This document shows positions 39,858 through 51,900 of a DNA stretch of 64,000 nt, in pieces. Below the pieces are notes generated by a model. The model saw only the letters and a list, made by a program, of their open reading frames with translations. It did no database searches and was not told the origin of the DNA. The first letter of the stretch is position 1. Each line of letters starts with the position of its first letter. The stretch covers positions 1-64,000 of the forward strand of contig VTFK01000358.1 of NCBI GenBank assembly GCA_009617715.1. Direction: 5' to 3'. Both the position numbers and the translations under genes were made by a program. The stretch comes from Plectrocnemia conspersa (lineage: Eukaryota > Arthropoda > Insecta > Trichoptera > Polycentropodidae).

Positions 39858-41095
39858 ATGTCTAACATTGACTTCGCTTTAAAAACATTAAAAAATGAAA
39901 CAGAAGGTATTTTTAAAAGCAGTTTTATTAAAAAAAAAAAAAATTTTAATCTTTCATCATTTTCTTATATAGATTTCTATTTAAATAACGATATTGCAAT
40001 TGAGACGTCTTCTATAACTCCATTACAATTTCATAGAAAATACGTGTGCAAAAATGTTCCAGTGTTGTTAAAAAACTATGTTTCTCATTGGCCAGCAATA
40101 CAAAAATGGAATTCTAACTACTTTCGGTATACATATTCCATTTTTCGATTATATATAAAACATTGCTTTTTAAAATTCATACATTTAATGCATTTCAGCA
40201 AACACATATCTAATAAAAATGTCACTGTAGCTTTAACACCGAATGGGTATGCAGATGGTATTACATTTGATGAAGAAACATCAAAATCTTACTTCATTTT
40301 ACCAGAAGAAAGAGAACTTCAGATGTCAGAATTTTTAGATTTGTTAGATAATAAGAGGTTGCTATTTTAATGCATGTCTATTTTAATAAAACTTATTATT
40401 ATTATACAGAAAGTCTCAAATGTTTTTAGTGGTATAACATAATTAGAAAGAATATAATTCCATATATTCAAAAGCAAAACTCAAATTTAACAATGGATTT
40501 TGAAGAACTGATTGACGATGTTGAACCAGATATAGAAATGGCAACGGAAGCTTTCTGTAAAAAACCTGATGCTGTTAATTTTTGGATGGGTGATGAACGT
40601 GCAATTACGTCAAGTAAGCTTTTAATTAAATCATGATAAAATTAAAGTAAATACTAAAATTTTATATATTTTTCAGTGCACAAAGATCCATATGAAAATA
40701 TGTATTGTGTTATTGATGGAAGAAAAGACTTCATTTTGATACCTCCCACAGATTTACCATACGTGCCATATGCATCTTATCCTTGTGCTACGTTTGAATA
40801 CACAGATTACCCTAACAATAGTAATTGTAAAATTAATATAAATAAATCAGGAGAAAACTTGAAATGGATTGATATTGATCCATTGGAACCTGATTTTGTA
40901 AAGTATCCTAAGTTTAAAAATGCTCATGTTTATTATGTGAGCGTTGATAAAGGAGATTGTTTATATCTTCCGAGTTTATGGTTTCATCACGTCAGACAAA
41001 CGCATGGATGTATCGCTGTTAATTACTGGTACGATATGGAATTTGATGTAAAATATTGTTATTATAAAATGTTAGAAACATTGACAATGAAATAA
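39858..41095 (+). CDS. JMJD7: JMJD7-like JmjC lysyl hydroxylase (4 exons)
   Basis: Exons are 39858-40126, 40199-40357, 40447-40613 and 40677-41095. All introns are GT-AG and all phases agree, giving 337 residues (human JMJD7 has 316). Exon 1 carries the [16 protein letters not shown] and HWPAIQKW segments. Exon 2 carries [11 protein letters not shown]. Exon 3 carries YIQKQNSNL and [13 protein letters not shown]. Exon 4 holds the [11 protein letters not shown] block, whose His and Asp are the HxD iron ligands, and [24 protein letters not shown] with the distal iron-binding His. The fold uses Fe(II) and 2-oxoglutarate. In vertebrates it (3S)-hydroxylates lysine in the GTPases DRG1/DRG2, and a peptidase activity on histone tails has also been claimed. 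The catalytic triad is intact, so the enzyme is predicted to be active. Intron 1 (40127-40198) is 72 nt and has no stop in frame, so a retained-intron form would be readable. It lies between the BORCS7-like and phosphorylase kinase genes on the same strand. Confidence 0.9.
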
Positions 41096-41131
41096 TGTAT
41101 GTACTCTATAATACAATTTTTTCTAAACATC

Positions 41132-41137
41132 ATTAAA
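41132..41137 (+). terminator. possible polyA signal of JMJD7-like gene
   Basis: ATTAAA variant 37 bases after the stop codon. No canonical AATAAA is closer. Confidence 0.4.
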
Positions 41138-41391
41138 GTATATTCTAAAATAGTTTTTTGTTATGATTTTTAAATTATACATTTGATGCTGTTTGTAATA
41201 TCAATGTCAATAATTAATATAAGTAAGTGCATGTTCTATCGATTTTATTATGTGAAGAGTTCATTTGGTTTTACATAATTTTTCTTTATTATTGAAGAAA
41301 AATATTGTGTATTATTCTTTAAACAAATTAATTCAAATTATTAGTAACAAAACTTTAAATATATTATTATTATACCATTACATGCACAAAA

Positions 41392-41580
41392 AGCGAATTG
41401 TGGTCAGAAGGCGTCACTGGGCCTTACTTTTTTGAAAACGATGGTCGGAAAGTAACAGTCAATGGTGAACGCTATTGGCGTATAATAACCGAAAACTTTT
41501 GGCATGAAATCGAAGATATTGATATGAAAAACATGTGGCCATTTAGTTCGATGAATAAAAAAATGCAAAGATATCCTTAA
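41392..41580 (+). pseudogene. Tc1/mariner-type transposase fragment (DDE region)
   Basis: About 60 codons read ELWSEGVTGPYFFENDGRKV, then VNGERYWRIITENFW and DMKNMWPF. This matches the stretch after the first catalytic Asp in IS630-Tc1-mariner transposases that carry the EGVTGPYFF motif. The similarity stops where the second Asp (normally in WFQQDGA) is expected, and the frame runs into unrelated residues. No start codon, inverted repeats or full catalytic triad are present, so this is a dead fragment. It lies about 300 bases after the JMJD7-like gene and is unrelated to it. Confidence 0.72.
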
Positions 41581-41737
41581 ATTTGTGTTTTTGTAATGTG
41601 GGAGCCTAGATTTGTTATGGCCAAATTTATACAAATATTATTCTCTCGCATCCCAGCCCTCGGCCTATTCGGGCGCGCGTCGCGGGCTCGTGCCCCGTTC
41701 AAATGTAAACAACTTTAAGAGTCAATAAAAACACTAC

Positions 41738-41870
41738 TGCAGCGGCGCAATCTGTGTCTAATTGCCACCCATCACCAATCCGTCGTCAAAGTAAAAATAA
41801 TTTCCGAATTTTTTTTCGAGGAATGGAAGAAATATCGATACCGTGTTATATATAATTAAATGGCGCCCCG
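41738..41870 (+). repeat. repeat C copy with adjacent possible primer-binding site
   Basis: Starts TGCAGCGGCGCAAT and continues TGTCTAATTGCCACCCATCA. At 41861 TGGCGCCCC follows, resembling the tRNA-Lys-type primer-binding start of gypsy-like LTR elements. That would make 41738-41860 a short, decayed LTR. Inference only; no gag or pol follows. Confidence 0.4.
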
Positions 41871-42729
41871 GACGACCGCTCGTATAGCCCACCCCTCAGG
41901 CTGGCCCTGGTTGGATTACGTTTATAATCCTCAAATAAACTAAATTGCAGTTCAATTAAAATACACAGCAATATATTATATTTTCCAATAATGCTGGTTG
42001 AAGAGAGAGGAATCTTTAATAAATAAAATGAAAATTACAAGCTCCATTAACAAATGCTCACATCGACTAAAATATATAAAGGATCAAGTACTTCATATTT
42101 AAATACTGGTGAGATTAAAACGAAATACAATCGTCTGCTTCTCGTTACTATATACACACATTAATTATTTTGTATTTCAACAGACTCTGAAAAAACGGTT
42201 GCGGCCGAAACTGGTTTGAATTCAGTTTCATGAAAAATGGAATATGCAATTTTGGTTAATTTATAGTAGTGATTTGATAAATTGGTTCTCATTATTTGCG
42301 TTTAACTGTTTTAAAAACTGTGTTTTTATATCTGTTGTTGTGCTTTTAATTATACAATAACATCAGGGTCGGTCCTGACGTACGTGTCGGCCATGTGGAC
42401 GCCCAATTTCAGATTCGCTAGTCCTTCGAACCTTAAACGGTTTTCCAGTGAAAGTCGAGGTCGAGCGCGAACAAAAATAACGTCAACTTATATTCTAAGG
42501 AAGGCATTAAGCATATATAGCTGCGGAACTGTAAGATTGTTTTGCCGATCCGCAAAGCAATTCAAGAATAAAGGCCGATTTAGCCCATCATTTAAGTAAA
42601 ATTTAAATTTAACGATATTTTTTCGAATTTTGCCCTTTTTTTCGTTTTTTCAAAGAAATATATGGACAAAATAAGTCATGTTTTGACATGAAATAATTTT
42701 GAGCTCTGGCAGCATTATTGTGACGTTTC

Positions 42730-42822
42730 CTGTTGACATTGAAGTGACTTCAGTCCGGTATTATTAATAGCAGAGCTCGTTTCTCGTTTAGATTCACGCA
42801 CTGACAAGTTAAACCTATAATT
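42730..42822 (+). other. probable 5' untranslated exon of phosphorylase kinase alpha gene
   Basis: A good donor, GTAAGT, follows 42822. The matching acceptor AATTCAG ends at 42956, just two bases before the start codon at 42959, giving a 134-nt intron. The 5' limit of this exon (transcription start) is not determined and 42730 is only a placeholder. Confidence 0.5.
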
Positions 42823-42958
42823 GTAAGTAAATCTTACCAACATAATTATTATTCAGTCACTTACAATGTTTGTCAGATGATTTATTAACATATGCAATAA
42901 TATATAAACAATTGATGTCATGTTTTGCCCTACATTATTTTTTTAATCAAATTCAGCC

Positions 42959-45900
42959 ATGATGAGGAGTCGAAGCAATTCAGGCGTACGCCTGGATTAC
43001 TATCAACGCGTGGTACATCGATTGATGATGACACATCAGCAACCTGTTACTGGTTTGTTTCCGGCTAGTCCGACTTTGGACCACGCATGGGTCAGAGATA
43101 ATGTATATTGCATTCTCGCCGTCTGGGGACTTTCAATGTCTTATAAGAAGATCGCCGATCAGGACGAAGACCGAGCCAAAGCTTACGAGCTCGAACAAAG
43201 CTGCGTCAAATTGATGAGAGGTAAAACATTAATTAAATGTGCAATTTAAATAAGCTATCGTTAATGTAAAAGTATTTTTTATAGCTTCTGATCTAATAAA
43301 TATTTCAATTAAATTTTACTACATATTTTTTAGGTCTATTGATGGCGATGATGCAACAAAAAAATAAAGTTGAAAGCTTCAAAATATCACAGAGTCCTTT
43401 AGATGCGTTACACGCTAAATATTCTTCAATAAATGGAAGAACAGTAGTCGGCGATTGCGAATGGGGTCATCTCCAAATTGACGCCGTTTCGATATATTTG
43501 CTGGTGTTAGCTCAAATGACCGCATCGGGTCTTCAAATTATTTTTTCATTAGACGAAGTTGCATTCGTTCAAAATTTAGTATTCTACATCGAATCAGCTT
43601 ATTGTATTCCTGATTACGGCGTTTGGGAAAGAGGAGATAAGACTAATCACGGTCTACCTGAATTGAACGCTAGTTCAATCGGAATGGCTAAGGCTGCTTT
43701 GGAGGCGATGAACGAATTGGATCTATTCGGTGCTAGAGGTGGACCGTCTAGCGTGATTCACGTTTTAGCAGATGAAGCTCAGAAATGTCAAGCAGTGTTG
43801 CAATCCATGCTGCCGCGAGAATCCAACAGTAAAGAATTAGACTCCGGATTATTAGCAATCATCAGCTTTCCGGCGTTTGCAGTCGACGATCCGCAATTAA
43901 TTATCAAAACTAGAGAAGCGATAATTACAAAGTTGAGAGGAAAGTACGGATGCAAAAGATTCTTGCGCGATGGACATAAAACACCAAGAGAAGACCCAAA
44001 CCGATTGTATTATGAACCATGGGAATTGAGAATGTTTGAAAACATAGAATGCGACTGGCCTCTGTTTTTCTGCTATTTGATATTAGATTTTTGCTTTCAA
44101 GGAGATAAGCAAAGCATAAGCGAATATTCGCAAAAGTTGGACGAAATCATCTTGAAAGGCGAAGACGGCACAAAGTTGATTCCGGAATTGTACGCAGTTC
44201 CCTCTGATAAAGTCGAGGCTGAATGTAAAAGTCCAGGCAGTCAAGAAAGGATTCCTTTGGGAAGATGTCCGTTTTTATGGGCACAGTCTTTGTATATACT
44301 CGGAAGGCTTTTACAAGAAGTAATTAAATAAATATATATGTAAATAGATATTTTTTATTAATATGTGTATATTTTAAGGGTTTTTTGGCTGCCGGTGAAT
44401 TAGATCCTCTCAATAGAAGACTGTGCTCTGAAAAAAAACCTGACGTAGTCGTCCAAGTTGTCATACTAGCAGAAGATAATGAAATAAGAGATAAATTGCT
44501 AGAGCACGATATAACAGTACAGACAATATCGGAAGTAGCTCCGATTGAAGTACAACCTGCAAGAGTTTTGAGTTATTTGTACACATATTTAGGTATCATA
44601 GCTATTTTATTATAATATATCAACTTATTTATTAAATTGATCGATGGTTGATAAAGGAAGGAACAAGAAATTGGGATTAACTGGAAGAAAATCGCGTGAC
44701 GTCGGTATTTTAAGTACTAGTAAATTATATTCTTTGAATGATAGAATATTTGCTTTCACTCCACAAGTAAGTTGCCTTTTTACTATATAATTTAAATTAA
44801 AAAAAGTACATATTATTCTTATCTGTGTTAAAATAATATTGGACATTGCTACAAGGTAACAAGTATCTAACTAAATTTAAAATTTATCGTTGAATCTCAG
44901 AATATGATTATTTTATTTTACATCTGAACATAGGTAATTTGTAAAAAATATTTATATACCACAAAGGTTAAAAAAAGTATAATCATATACTTTTTTTAAC
45001 CTTAAGAAAGAAGCAACGTGTATCATCACATTGCTTCTTTCTAGTATTTGTTGTCTAATTTCAGTGTCCAAACTAACGTATTATATTGCACTTCAACATT
45101 AACACATGGTCGCTGGGGCACGCGCACATATGTGTGCTTGGATATTTTTTTAATGCTAAGAGGATTAGAATTTGGAAAATATTAAAAAATATTCAATTTT
45201 GTACTATTTTTCCGTGATTTACTTTTTCTACTTTTCATTACCATTTATCAAGCAGTAAAAATTTCTGGCCATTATGAAAACAACGAAAGAGATTTAAGAA
45301 AAAGTCTTTCATATTTGCAACCTCAATTTTTTCGACATTATTTTATTAATCAATTATTTAAACAAACTATGTACTTACATAGTTTGTCGGTCACCCACTG
45401 TCGTAAGGTACCGCAGCTGTTTATATTTAATTATTGTTTTTTTAATTCAAATATCAATTCCTTCATATTAGCTGACTATTTTGTTGAGGTCATATTCTCA
45501 CAGATTTGCCGCCAGTAATGCACAACTCGCGGCCTGCAACTATTATATATTCTGCAACCCGCAAATGTTTTGAAAATGAGTATAATAATTAAATTGTTAC
45601 CCAATTGCAATATCAATAGGATATTTTACCATCAATAATTTTACAAAAATAATGTTTTATCAACCAAAAATACTAATAAGTAATAAACTAAAATCCCATT
45701 TTTCCATGATTTTACTTTTACAGCTTTTCATTATCATTTATAGAGCAGTAAAAAGTTTAATATTATTTCTGGCCTTTGTGAAAACAACAGAAGGGTCTTT
45801 CATATTATGCAACTTAATTTTTTTCAACATTATTTTTGTAATCAGATATTAACACTAAGTTTACAGGTTTCTGAAAATAAAAAGAGTTAATATATTTGCA

Positions 45901-48900
45901 TTGTTTAAATATAAAAAGTCATAAAAACCAAGAAAAAATACTGTCTGATACAAATCAAATCAGAAACCCTTCAATTTAATGGGTGCCGTAAATCTAGTGT
46001 TAAATAAACCATGTACAATAGACCCTCCAATAACACGGTAATTTAGGAACGTGCTATTTGGGTGCGTGTAGTTGGGGGACTATAAAACACACACAATTTT
46101 TTGCAATCCGTACGTAGGAATCAGACGCGTGTGGTGAGATATCCTCCCTTTGGCTAATTCACACATAAAGTAACACGCACCTAAATAGCACGTCCCCAAT
46201 TTACCGTGCTATTGGGGGGGTCTGCTGTATGTACCTAACTAACCGTCGGTCACTCGCTGTCACGAGATACTGCAGCTAATTTTACCTAAATATTGTTTTT
46301 TTAATTAAAATATCAAATCCTTCTTATATCTTGGTTGACTATTTTATGTCGTCATATTCTCACATATTTAATGCCAATAATGCACAATTCTGTATTTTAT
46401 GCTACCTGCAGATATTTCAAAAATGAATAAAATAAGTAAATTCCTCATTCAATTGCAATATCAATACGATATTTAACCCTTTGGATGCTAAACAACGATA
46501 TATCGTTGTTTGTCATTATGTAAAATAAATGCTAACAAAGATCGTTGTTGACCTCATGATGCTTGAAAAAGTAAATTAATTTGTGAATTTGTTACCCTAT
46601 TAGTATGACAATGCCATGAAACAGTTTTTGAATAAATTTTATTATATGTAATTATATATAAGAAGAACCGATGAATATATGAAGAAAAATATTTTTTAAA
46701 AACACCATAGCATCCAAAGTGTTAACTGTATTTTCTTTATATAAATTATAATCAATATTATAAAAAGATAGACAAACGAGCCGCGAGTCATGTATCTCTG
46801 CTTTAGACACCAAAATAAACTCTTGATGTGACATAAATTTAAAAAAATTGTAAAATAAGTCAGTTTTGTGCATATGCTATTCCTTTTGATGCCTCGAGAG
46901 CTATAAATTATGTTGTAATTTTTTTTTGAGGTAGTCTTTGAGTTACGACAATTCGACTTAAGAACATAACTTGGCCGCAGTGGCGTAGCTAGGGTATGTG
47001 CCGCCTAGGGCGATCCTTAAAATTGCCCCCCCCCCCATACAATTTTTGCAGGGTTATAAAATCAGCATTTCTTAAAATAATGAATCGGTTATTATTAAGC
47101 TCTTGTTATTCGTGGATTTATATATGTTTTAGTGCATTCAGGGTTAAGAACCACACTAGACGATCCCATCGCGAATATGCCGCCCCCAAGCAAGTTCCGC
47201 CCGGGGCGGCCTGCCCCCTCCGCTCCCCCCATAGCTACGCCACTGCTTGGCCGTAATTAAATTAATACCTGTATAATAAATATTGGGTCTGTTCTATCTA
47301 TAGATCGTAATTCAAATACAGTACAAATTGTTTAGTACCACTGACAATTACTATTTGAAATGATATTATTTTTGTAAAATTAGAATTAGAATCTAAATTT
47401 AGATAATATACTGACAACTTCTCCAATTTTTTTGTTTAAATATGCACTAGATAAGAAGTTATGATTTTTTTGTTGTTGTAAATGGAACGTTTTTTTCAAA
47501 AAGTTGCAAATTTGCTCGTACTTGTGCGAACATGTATGTCCAGAGCGCCCAGCGTCCATGTGTTAAAATAATTTATTATTTTCTTTATTTATTATAGTTA
47601 TAAAATCAATTTGAGTTACCGCTAAAATAAATAATTTTGCAAATGCTATATATAATATGAGATTGTTTCAATTCATTTATATTGCAACTGCATTAAAATG
47701 ATTTATAAAAACATACACATACATAATTTTTCACTAGTTTTCCGATATGAAACGTTTCTACATTGCGTCGGACTATGAACTGATGATAGATATGTTAAAA
47801 AGCGAAATCAATTTTCTGAAATCCTCGTGGCAAAACCTACTTGGAAGACCGCTAGTGGTTTTATCATTGAAAAACTTGCATTTAGGTATCTCTTTATTTA
47901 TTTTATTATTTATTTATTATTTTTTTTATAGCCAATCATCAAATATATATTTTTAATTTTGGTCAAGTGCTGATTTAGAATATTATAGGTAAAAAGTGCT
48001 AACTTACATCTTCTATATGTTTATCATGTGTGTGATAGTATATTTGATAGATAATTTTATGTTAGATTAATTAAAATGCATTCACATATGAACTGAATAT
48101 AACTACAGTGTAATGAATGATCAATCACTATGTCTTCCTATCGATGTTGTATTATAATATAATATATTGAATATAACCACAGTGTAATGAATGATTAATC
48201 ACTATGTCTTCCTATCGATGTTGTATAATATATTGAATAATTCTACTATTTTATAGATTTAGTAACCTTGTATGTCAGTAGTAGAATTTTGATTGTAAAA
48301 TGACATGTGATTGTTAGTTGTTTTGTGTGCTATTTGACTATGACGAATAAACATTGTACAGAATTTCGATTACGAAGAGTACTACACGTCGCGTGACCCT
48401 GCCCTACTCGTCAGCAATTTCACAGCAAATTTAGCATTTCTCGGCATGAGTTGGAAGCAAATGCTCGGTCGACCCACCATAACATTACTCGCAACAGAAT
48501 ATCTCTTAGGTAAACCATCGTTTTAGGTATAACAAAAAAAAACACTTTTGAATGCTGCTTTTACAATGAATAGTACATATATTTAATACTATTTATATTG
48601 GCAAGGTTTACTACTGTTTTCCGTTATTTTATAATAAAAAACTATTTTTTTATGTAAACGTCTTATTTTAATTGGCTATTGTTTTTTTTTATTTAATGCT
48701 GTGAATTGCTTTTAGTTTAAATTATTATTACCCTATATTTTATTTTTTTAAATCTAATTTAAAAAAATATGCATGCTTATAATGTATGTAATTTATGTTA
48801 TATTTTGTGTATATAAACATGTAAAAAGTGCATGGGCATTGGCTATTTTTTTAATGCACCATAATGTATTAATATGTGTTATTGTTTAATTAATAATAAT

Positions 48901-51900
48901 TAATATGAATTATAAAACATATATAAAATACTACACACAATATAAGGTATAAGGTTTGACTGTAAATTGTATTTAGTTATAGGATAGTATCATTTAGCAT
49001 GAAATATACAACTTGAACAATTCAAAGCCAACTTAATTGCATCCGGCATATTCTAATGTGTATCGCAATACCTTTCGCATTTGATACTGATGTGTAAATA
49101 TAGATACCTTACAATGGAAAACTTCTTGATCAAGTGTTGTTGGAAACAAATTCCGAATGGATGTCGATATAGGCGCTATGTATCCGCTTTTATACGTTTA
49201 GTCCGCCTGGGAAGGGTTTCGTGCTTGCCCACTTTTTGCTAAGATGGCCAATTATGAGATCTGGGGATGTAATATCATTTATTATTATCCATACTTTTTA
49301 TGTTGCTTGATTGTTTTAACAGATTGGCAATCTAGCGACTTGTTAATGTGCTGTCCTTTCTCAATATAATACAATAGCACTTGCAGAAAGTCCTGAACGA
49401 AAGTTGTGATGTATTTAGCTAACCCCTTTCGTTACGTATAATATGCATAACAAATGTCGTGTCTTAAAGACTAATAACATTAGTTTATGGCGCTTTTAAC
49501 GCGTAAGAACTTTCTTTTCACGGTCCATTTCAACGAAAGCTTTAAACTTGCAATTAGATTGGGCGAATTTAAAAACATAACTTATAGCTTTTTCTTCGTC
49601 TATTATCTTATCAATACCTAAAAAAACCTGGGTTTGAATCTCATATGAACCATAATGTTTTTTTCAATTTCTATTGTTTCAGGGAGATCAAAAATAGTAT
49701 ATGTTTTCCTAGATTTTCCTAATCTCGCGAATGAATTTGTGATAAATAATTTAAAAATTGTACTAGATCGTACATAGTGACTATTGATTTTATCTGTAAT
49801 AATAATTTGTAATTAATAAAATATATGTATATCACTGTTTTGATATATATTTACTTATTTATTACACTACTTTTTAAGTTGTATGCTACTTAAAATGCAG
49901 TTATGTCTCAAAAAGTAACATTAAACCCAGACAATTAAAATCAGGTTTACTTTTTATATGGAGTTGATTGTTTCTATGATGCTACTGATTTCTTTATCTA
50001 TTATTTTATATATTAATTGTGTTAAAATTAGATATAAAAAGTTTGACATAGTTAGTTTAATTTTCAGATATATGCATATATAATATTAACATAAATTTAA
50101 CACATATAATATACAATACTAAAATGAAATAAAAATGATTTTTATAATATATAAAATATTTTTTTAAATACAAGTATTTAACGATCAATCAATTTTATAT
50201 TGATAAAAAACAATGTTTGTTTTAACATTGCTGCAAAGTTTCGCTGAAATTAGTTATGTAATTTTTTGTTATGAAATATCGGCTACAATCTTTTGTGACA
50301 CATTATTGTACAAACCAACATTTTTATAAATATGTATGCGAGAGGTAAAAACATATTATAGTATTATTGTTTCTGTATATTAAACTGTATATTTCTAATA
50401 TAGACTTTTTGTGATTCATTGCTAATTTGATGTAATCTATCAATTTTTAATTGATTATTTCTAAATATATTTATATTTTCAAATCAGCATTGAACTTAAT
50501 TATAAATCAGCACTGAATATTATTATTACATATATGATTATGAAGTTGAATGACTACAATTATTTTAATTACTTCTATCAACTTATGCACTTTAATATTG
50601 AATTAAATAGATCCGTTTCTAATAAATAACACTTACTAATCAACGATTCCTTCATAGATCAAGGTAAAATACCAATGGCAATGATAAACACGATGAAAAA
50701 GCTAAAATCTGGCTATATAAACGGTACTCGGGTGACTTTGGGCTATCTGCGAGATTTCCTCAATACGTCGGCCATAACAAATCTTAGTTTCCTTGGCAGT
50801 CAAGAGGATGGCTATCCGGATAGTACATATTGTTCCTATAATATATTTATTTTAATAAGATTTAATTTAATTAGGATGTCTTACCCTTAGAACTGAATCC
50901 CCAAGTGCAGCAATACTTGGAGGAACACTTACTCAAATCATTCAGCCACAAATGGAGTCTGTTGACGCAGACACGTTCTGGAAGACACAACAGATCGTTA
51001 CGTAGAAGGATGTCTGTCAAAGGAGCCATTAAGAAGACTAGATCAATCAACGTTGACTGTAATTAAACTTATTATTTTTAACCCTTTAAATATCATTATT
51101 AAGAGATTCTTTTAAATTTGTCATGCTATCTAGGCGGTTTGAGTCGAGGTTAGGTTTTTTATAATTAATTTAGAACAGTGCTATTAATATTTTTTGTATT
51201 TATTTATTTATTACATGTTTGCTAACACAGCTGATACGCTTGGAATGGAAGGCGAATGTGTCGGTCCTCACATAGAGAGAAAATCGTCTTGGCTAGACGT
51301 CGATACCGTCGGTAGAACTGCTCGGAGTCCTTCCCCAGGACCTGATGATTGGAGAAAGAAGCCTATTAATAAGTATGTAATTATGATTCTAATTCTTATT
51401 AGTATTTTGTGGACATTAGAGTATTAGATAAATGTTAATTGCTCCATTTACTTCTATACGTAATTGAAAAATCCTGTATTTAAGCCCTCAAAATATGTTC
51501 CAGTAAATGGTTAATACAAATTAAAAATAATAATAAAAATGTAAAAAATCCCCAGCTTTTATGTAAAAGTGATCACGTGCAATTGGCTTGCAAATTAAGT
51601 GTTTACTTGTATTTATTATCTGAAGTTAAGTTGTATTGTATCTTCTTTACTGACTTCGATATATTTATGGAGAAATCCCACATTTCCTGAGTGTTATTCA
51701 TATAATTTTTTTTATTGAATGTTACTTACCATTTCTCCTCCAATGCTTACTGGTACTGCTTCATTGAATATCAGCTTGGAGTACGTATTATAAAGCATAT
51801 GAGACGACACACATTATTGTCTTGGTCTTCGATGGATATTTAATATACTAACGTATTAATGCAATCCTCAGAGGTACGTCTACGACTACTTTAATAATAT

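Larger units (their letters stand above)
45196..46474 (+). repeat. tandemly duplicated intronic block, second copy interrupted by two MITEs
   Basis: Unit 1 spans about 45196-45640. Unit 2 begins about 45691, breaks at 45852, and resumes after 46229 up to about 46474. Shared stretches include the start (TTTTTCC.TGATTTAC), the CTGGCC..T.TGAAAACAAC segment, GGTCAC.C.CTGTC, ATGCACAA.TC and TTGCAATATCAATA. It lies in intron 4 of the phosphorylase kinase gene. Identity is moderate, so the duplication is not recent. Confidence 0.75.

Noticed and set aside
46996..47256. 86-codon open frame and its counterpart at 58224-58496
   Set aside because: Both lie over the hAT MITEs; the similarity between them reflects the repeat, not a protein.
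49660..49720. Acceptor-like TTGTTTCAG in the intron after exon 5b as a third alternative exon
   Set aside because: The sequence after it has early stops in all frames and no resemblance to the exon 5 cassette.
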